From positions 13,454,001-13,518,000 of the forward strand of contig CP141150.1 of NCBI GenBank assembly GCA_035235625.1: a stretch of DNA of 64,000 bases. The letters are read 5' to 3'. A program made the position numbers and the translations under genes. This document shows, in pieces, positions 60,064 through 64,000 of this stretch. The notes under the pieces were generated by a model. The model was not told the DNA's origin and ran no database searches. It worked only from the letters and a program-made list of their open reading frames with translations. Position 1 is the stretch's first letter, and every line of letters starts with the position of its first letter. Source of the DNA: Saururus chinensis (lineage: Eukaryota; Streptophyta; Magnoliopsida; Piperales; Saururaceae).

Positions 60064-62510
60064 AGAACTCCAGTCGATGCCCACTGATGCTTATGATCAA
60101 TTATTGCAATTGCATATTTACACGGTAGCACCATATACTAAAACATTCTAAATGTGCATCTACATTTGACCAGATTCACTCTATCCTTGGACATCTGCTC
60201 TCGATAATTGACGTCATAGTGTTATTGAAAATACGACCCATCAACACATGCTGTATGCTCACAACTATCATGTTATTTTAACACATGAACATACACATTA
60301 TTATGGATAATGTGTGAACATACACAGGACATTATTTATATTTTACTTGGTGATATAGTGAGTTAATCTTAAAATTTGTACATTGATACTGACAAATACA
60401 TGAACATGCCTTGCTTATTCTCTTCTGCTTTCGATGTGTTTATAAGCAATTGAGGTTCTCTTGAGTTATATTTTGGCAATTTGTCCAACATTTTTCAAAG
60501 ACTGTGATGTGTTCCCTTGTATGCTCAATTCAATGAGTAATAGGTATCAACCTGGTTTTTTTAAACATTGCATTCGCACCTTTAGACCTATTTGAGCTTA
60601 GTGTTCCATATATTTTGCCTAGAAAAATAACATTGGCCTAGTGCAATGCACCTATCTTCTCCAGCCAAGCAAATGCCTCAGGATTATGTTCTTTAATGTT
60701 GTTCCTTGTGTCTTCATACATGTTCTGTCTGAAAATTTCAGCGGCCACATGGAGCTAGTTCCTTAGGTAGTTGTCTTTGAATATGCCCAACATATTTGTT
60801 GTCATGTGACAAATGCAATATTCATGGAGTATAGAGGGAAACTGTTACTTCGCAGCATTTTCCAAGCCCTTCATTCTATTGGAAACAATTGTATCTAATT
60901 TAGCTAAAGGATTAGAAAATAGATAATTTTTTAGCAATTCAAGAAACCAGCTCCAAGATTTCTCACACTCATTCTCGACCACTTTAAATGCGATAAAAAA
61001 CATATTATTATTCCCATCAAGTGCAGTTGTTATAAGTAGCTGATTGAGATAGTATCCTTTCAAGAAAGTCGCATCTATGGTTACCAATGGCCTCAGTGTT
61101 GTTCTAAAAGTTTTTGCAACTAGCCCAAATATCCAAAATACTATTTTAAAATCGTAGTCCAATTAGGTCCAGGAATATCACATGATTTGACAAGAATTAC
61201 TACACTATCGGGATTAACCCTTTCTATATAAATTCCATATGCATGAAGTATGCAATAGGATTTGTCTAGGTCCTATTGATTAAATTACACAATGCTTTTC
61301 CTACACAACAATATCTGATGTAGTCCACATCGAAACTACTTACACAACAGGTTAAATAGTTGTGTTATTAGTAAAAGATTGGGCTGAGTTTAATTGTAAT
61401 TAGGAGAATGATAACACATAAAGATAACTAGTTGTGTTTTCATAAAACTGGACTTTATAAGCATCATTTTCCCTAAACACGACAGGTTAACTAGTCGTGT
61501 TCCCAATAATGTGAAAAGATAACTAGTTGTGTTTTTGTAAAACTATACTATATAAGCATAGTGTTCTTGGTAACAAGACATATTAATAAGTCGTATTATG
61601 GAAAAACCAAACTTTTTAAGCCTCGTATTCCCATTAAAACATCATGTTAACAAGTCGTGTTTTAGGAGACACAACTCTGTAAATATCATAAAGTATGTCT
61701 TACCTGCACACTAACATTTCTTGTAGTTCACAATTATACCCCACTACTATGAAATATATGTGGTTATGCTTTTCGGTGTAAAGTATGTGAAATCTTTAAA
61801 GAGGCCATAACATTTTCTTGCAATCTAAATGTGAGATACTATATGCTGGTCAATTGCCTTCCTTTGCATTCCATACACATGGTTAGGCACTAACCTTGCC
61901 ACAATCGCTTGATTACTTATGTTAGATGCCCTTATGTACCACTTGCAAGATTGGTCGGAGCACTTTGCAACATATATATTCTTGTTCTCATCCACAACCC
62001 GATATGTAAAATTTGCCTTTATTGTAAGGTCAATCAAAACCCTCTTGACATATACCAGGCTTTAAAAACATGCACCCAATTGGAGTAGATTCTGGTAGTC
62101 CGTTGTTTGCAAACTACCAGTCATCATCTCGCCCTTTCCCAATATTTGATTCCAATAGGTTGAGATCATCGACTGTCTCCCACTCTGCCTCGGCCTCAAC
62201 ATCAATATTACTAGGTACCTCATTGTGTTTAAATCCTTCACGGTTAGACATGCTTTTCATGTCAATTATGTCATTCTTGTTCTATTGCTCATCACTCCAC
62301 ACTTCTTCAAATTCTTACATGTCGACATTTCTAGGGTTGTATGGGGGATCATAGTTATCAAATGAAGTTATTAATGCACTTGTTGGTGATATTTCTTCAA
62401 ATCCAACATGAATGACTTCTTTAACAGGTTCTGTAGGTATTGAAATGTTGGACGATGTGTGACATAGATTTGTTGAGTTGAAGTCTCTTAGTTCTCCCAA
62501 TTTGCAATGA
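60064..62510 (-). pseudogene. Mutator-like (MULE/MuDR) transposase, main part, degraded
   Basis: In minus-strand order: an acidic N-terminal stretch (62500-62315), a MuDR DNA-binding-like block IDLTIKANFTYRVVDENKNI plus CSDQSCKWYIRASNISNQA (62037-61825), and the MULE core TLRPLVTIDATFLKGYYLNQ, LITTALDGNNNMFFIAFKVV, ECEKSWSWFLELLKN (61162-60845). Then come, after a TAA, FPSILHEYCICHMTTNML and NPEAFAWLEKIGALH-stop-A (Trp to stop), and a SWIM-like segment CRCTFRMF..LPCKYAIAII near 60180-60100. Several stops and frameshifts make it non-functional. The DNA-binding and core blocks are separated by a repeat-filled stretch that may be an intron. Confidence 0.8.
61370..61680. repeat. ~90-bp imperfect tandem repeats within the MULE remnant
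   Basis: About three units of 'gataactagttgtgtttt...taagcat...gttaactagtcgtgtt' in degenerate form, each with the core (A/G)TTAACTAGT(C/T)GTGTT. Confidence 0.6.
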
Positions 62511-62529
62511 ATATTAATGTGTTAATAAA

Positions 62530-62800
62530 TATGCTATATCACTCAACATCGTGCATTTTGTTACAGACTTACAAATATTATTATGTCATGGATGAGACGA
62601 TATGCATATAAGTCATGTTATTGTCTCTTCACTAACACGAATATGTGAGATATCGCTTTTGTATTTCACATCATTAGTTATGCGATATTATTAATATAGT
62701 ATTTTTACTGAACACAATATTAATATTAACGTGTTTTCGAGAACACGATACAGTATAATATTGTGTAATCTAAAATTCATTGTTACCTAATCCTTTCACA
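62530..62800. repeat. AT-rich palindromic repeats at the N-terminal side of the MULE
   Basis: 'tgttattgtctcttcactaacacgaatatg', 'gttttcgagaacacgatac' and similar short inverted motifs related to the GTTATC/GATAAC cores elsewhere; possibly terminal repeats of the element. Confidence 0.4.
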
Positions 62801-63819
62801 AGTGAATTGTGTATAATTGACTCCCATATGTAATTTGCTATTTAAGCTAGGGTAAGCTTATACCATTGGTGATTTATCTCTGCTTACAGTCTGGTTCCTT
62901 TTCATTGATGATAATTTGTCTTCGTTGGGAGCCTTGTTCATCTCCGCATTCAACGATAATACTTTTTTTATTTGTCTTCTGACGAATTAAAAACACTAAT
63001 TACATGTCTTCATCATCCTCTATTTCATACAAAATGGATGATAGTAAAAACTGAAATAAAATACTTGAAAGTCACATTACCATTGACGACAGATTTAGAG
63101 GGATCAATATTCATCAACCGCATCTTTTCACCAATATAAAAGTCATCATTAGCTACTTTTATATTGTAATATAGATAAACATCAATCTTATTTATTAAGT
63201 TGATTGAAGGGTGATCGATTCAACGGAAATGAAGCTTTTTTCAACCGATACAACTTTTATAATGCAAAATAATTAAAAAAAACATGTTTTTACTATTTTT
63301 GGAGAGTTGCTGCCATTCATCTCCTACGGGCACTCTGCCTCATCGCCCATTATTCTTCTCTACCATAATGGCACCCCATTGTTTATTTATACTCAAAATT
63401 GATTTTATTTAAAGGTAAGAGCATTTTTGTCCAGGTAATATTACATTAATGTTCAAAACTAAGGAATTTTAGAATCTTCGGCCAATAATAAGGAAAAAAT
63501 CTAATTAATTAAAAAATTTATATAACCATTTGTCTTGACCGGTAGACTTGTGGGAATGAAACTTCCAAACTTTTGGATGCTGCTTCCAAGTTTCTTCTCA
63601 CCACGTCGTTGTTGATGTGGATTGTTGGCCACGAAGCTTCTGGTCACCGAGCTGTGGTCATGAAAAGTCGCGATGCTAGAAAAGTCCTTCGCGAGAAGAA
63701 GATAGAAGACAAGAAGAGAGAAGACAAAGAAGGCCGCACTCTCTCTTCCGCAGTCCCCACTCGGCGCGGGCATCACCGGAATCTCCTCCTGCTACTCCTC
63801 TGCCTTCTCCACCTCCGGG
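62801..63819. other. Intergenic upstream of the TM9SF gene
   Basis: AT-rich to about 63570, then mixed and GC-richer sequence that probably holds the promoter and leader of the gene starting at 63820. No clear TATA box was identified. Confidence 0.4.
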
Positions 63820-63900
63820 ATGCGCTCCGCCGCTATGCTCGCCCTCGTGGCTGTCCTCTTCCTCGTCTCCCCGTCCCTCGCCTCCGAGTCGGACCACAAG
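63820..63900 (+). CDS. Transmembrane 9 superfamily (EMP70/nonaspanin) protein, exon 1 (partial gene)
   Basis: ATG at 63820 opens MRSAAMLALVAVLFLVSPSL then ASESDHK, followed at once by a donor GTGCGA at 63901. A short cleavable signal peptide with the cleavage-site-like LAS, then SDHK ending exon 1 in phase 0, matches plant TMN1-type proteins, in which SDHKYQ...VTLWVNKVGPYNNPQETY follows. The rest lies beyond the window. Family role: nine-pass membrane proteins of Golgi and endosomes involved in cargo sorting. A longer overlapping open frame in another register (63573-63938) is not the gene. Confidence 0.75.
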
Positions 63901-64000
63901 GTGCGATGCTTCTAGCTGTATTTCGAATTTTAGATTAGTTCGTACCGGAGAATCAGGCGTTTCAGAGAGTTTCGAATGAATTTGTTGAAGCAGCTGTGCG

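Noticed and set aside
63573..63938. 121-codon open frame at the right edge
   Set aside because: The register starting at 63820 gives a signal peptide, the SDHK exon end and a donor site matching TM9SF genes; the longer frame has no similarity.
1..64000. tRNA, rRNA, CRISPR or organelle-derived segments
   Set aside because: No cloverleaf with A/B boxes, rRNA core, regular spacer array or organellar gene was found on reading both strands.

Overview
This window reads as nuclear DNA of a flowering plant. Genes are spliced with GT-AG introns, families are plant-specific (CC-NBS-LRR, PPR, IQD, DUF668, PIN), and most of the remaining sequence is transposon debris: hAT, PIF/Harbinger, CACTA, Mutator, RTE-type LINEs and long LTRs. 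The species cannot be told from sequence alone. No tRNA, rRNA, CRISPR array or organellar insert was seen.

Layout. 1-386 (-): N-terminal coiled-coil part of a CNL resistance gene running off the left edge. 4565-5874: a non-autonomous hAT element with an 8-bp target duplication carrying a pentatricopeptide-repeat fragment. 7854-9464 (+): an IQ67-domain (IQD) gene broken by a 1-nt deletion and a stop codon, followed at 10013-10454 by a dead PIF/Harbinger transposase. 12.6-16.2 kb: purine-rich then pyrimidine-rich blocks interleaved with CACTA-type subterminal hairpin repeats. 17.3-19.5 kb: a duplicated ~0.63-kb block around palindromic repeats. 19583-20380 (-): an intact single-exon RING-H2 gene with a TATA box. 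20.9-25.3 kb: a second duplicated block surrounding a CACTA end. 27138-28760: a CACTA-like terminus followed by a mosaic of host gene fragments (DUF668 on +; an unidentified Cys-rich exon, a PIN auxin-carrier loop and a DUF26-like N-terminus on -).

31417-46409 (-): the main intact gene, a prolyl oligopeptidase of 12 exons encoding 733 residues with all three catalytic residues. Its 5.6-kb sixth intron holds a nest of three transposons resolvable from target duplications: PIF in RTE LINE in RTE LINE.

46.9-62.8 kb: retroelement graveyard. It includes an RNase H remnant, older degenerate LTR sequence, and two solo LTRs of one family (51466-54800 and 56384-60063), each with a 5-bp target duplication. 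The second splits a dead Mutator-like transposase between its SWIM-like and zinc-knuckle-like segments. 63820-63900 (+): first exon, with signal peptide, of a TM9SF/EMP70 (nonaspanin) gene continuing past the right edge.

The intact genes (oligopeptidase, RING-H2, and the two edge genes as far as visible) show no sign of acting together. The main biological interest is gene-fragment capture by DNA transposons and the readable order of nested insertions.
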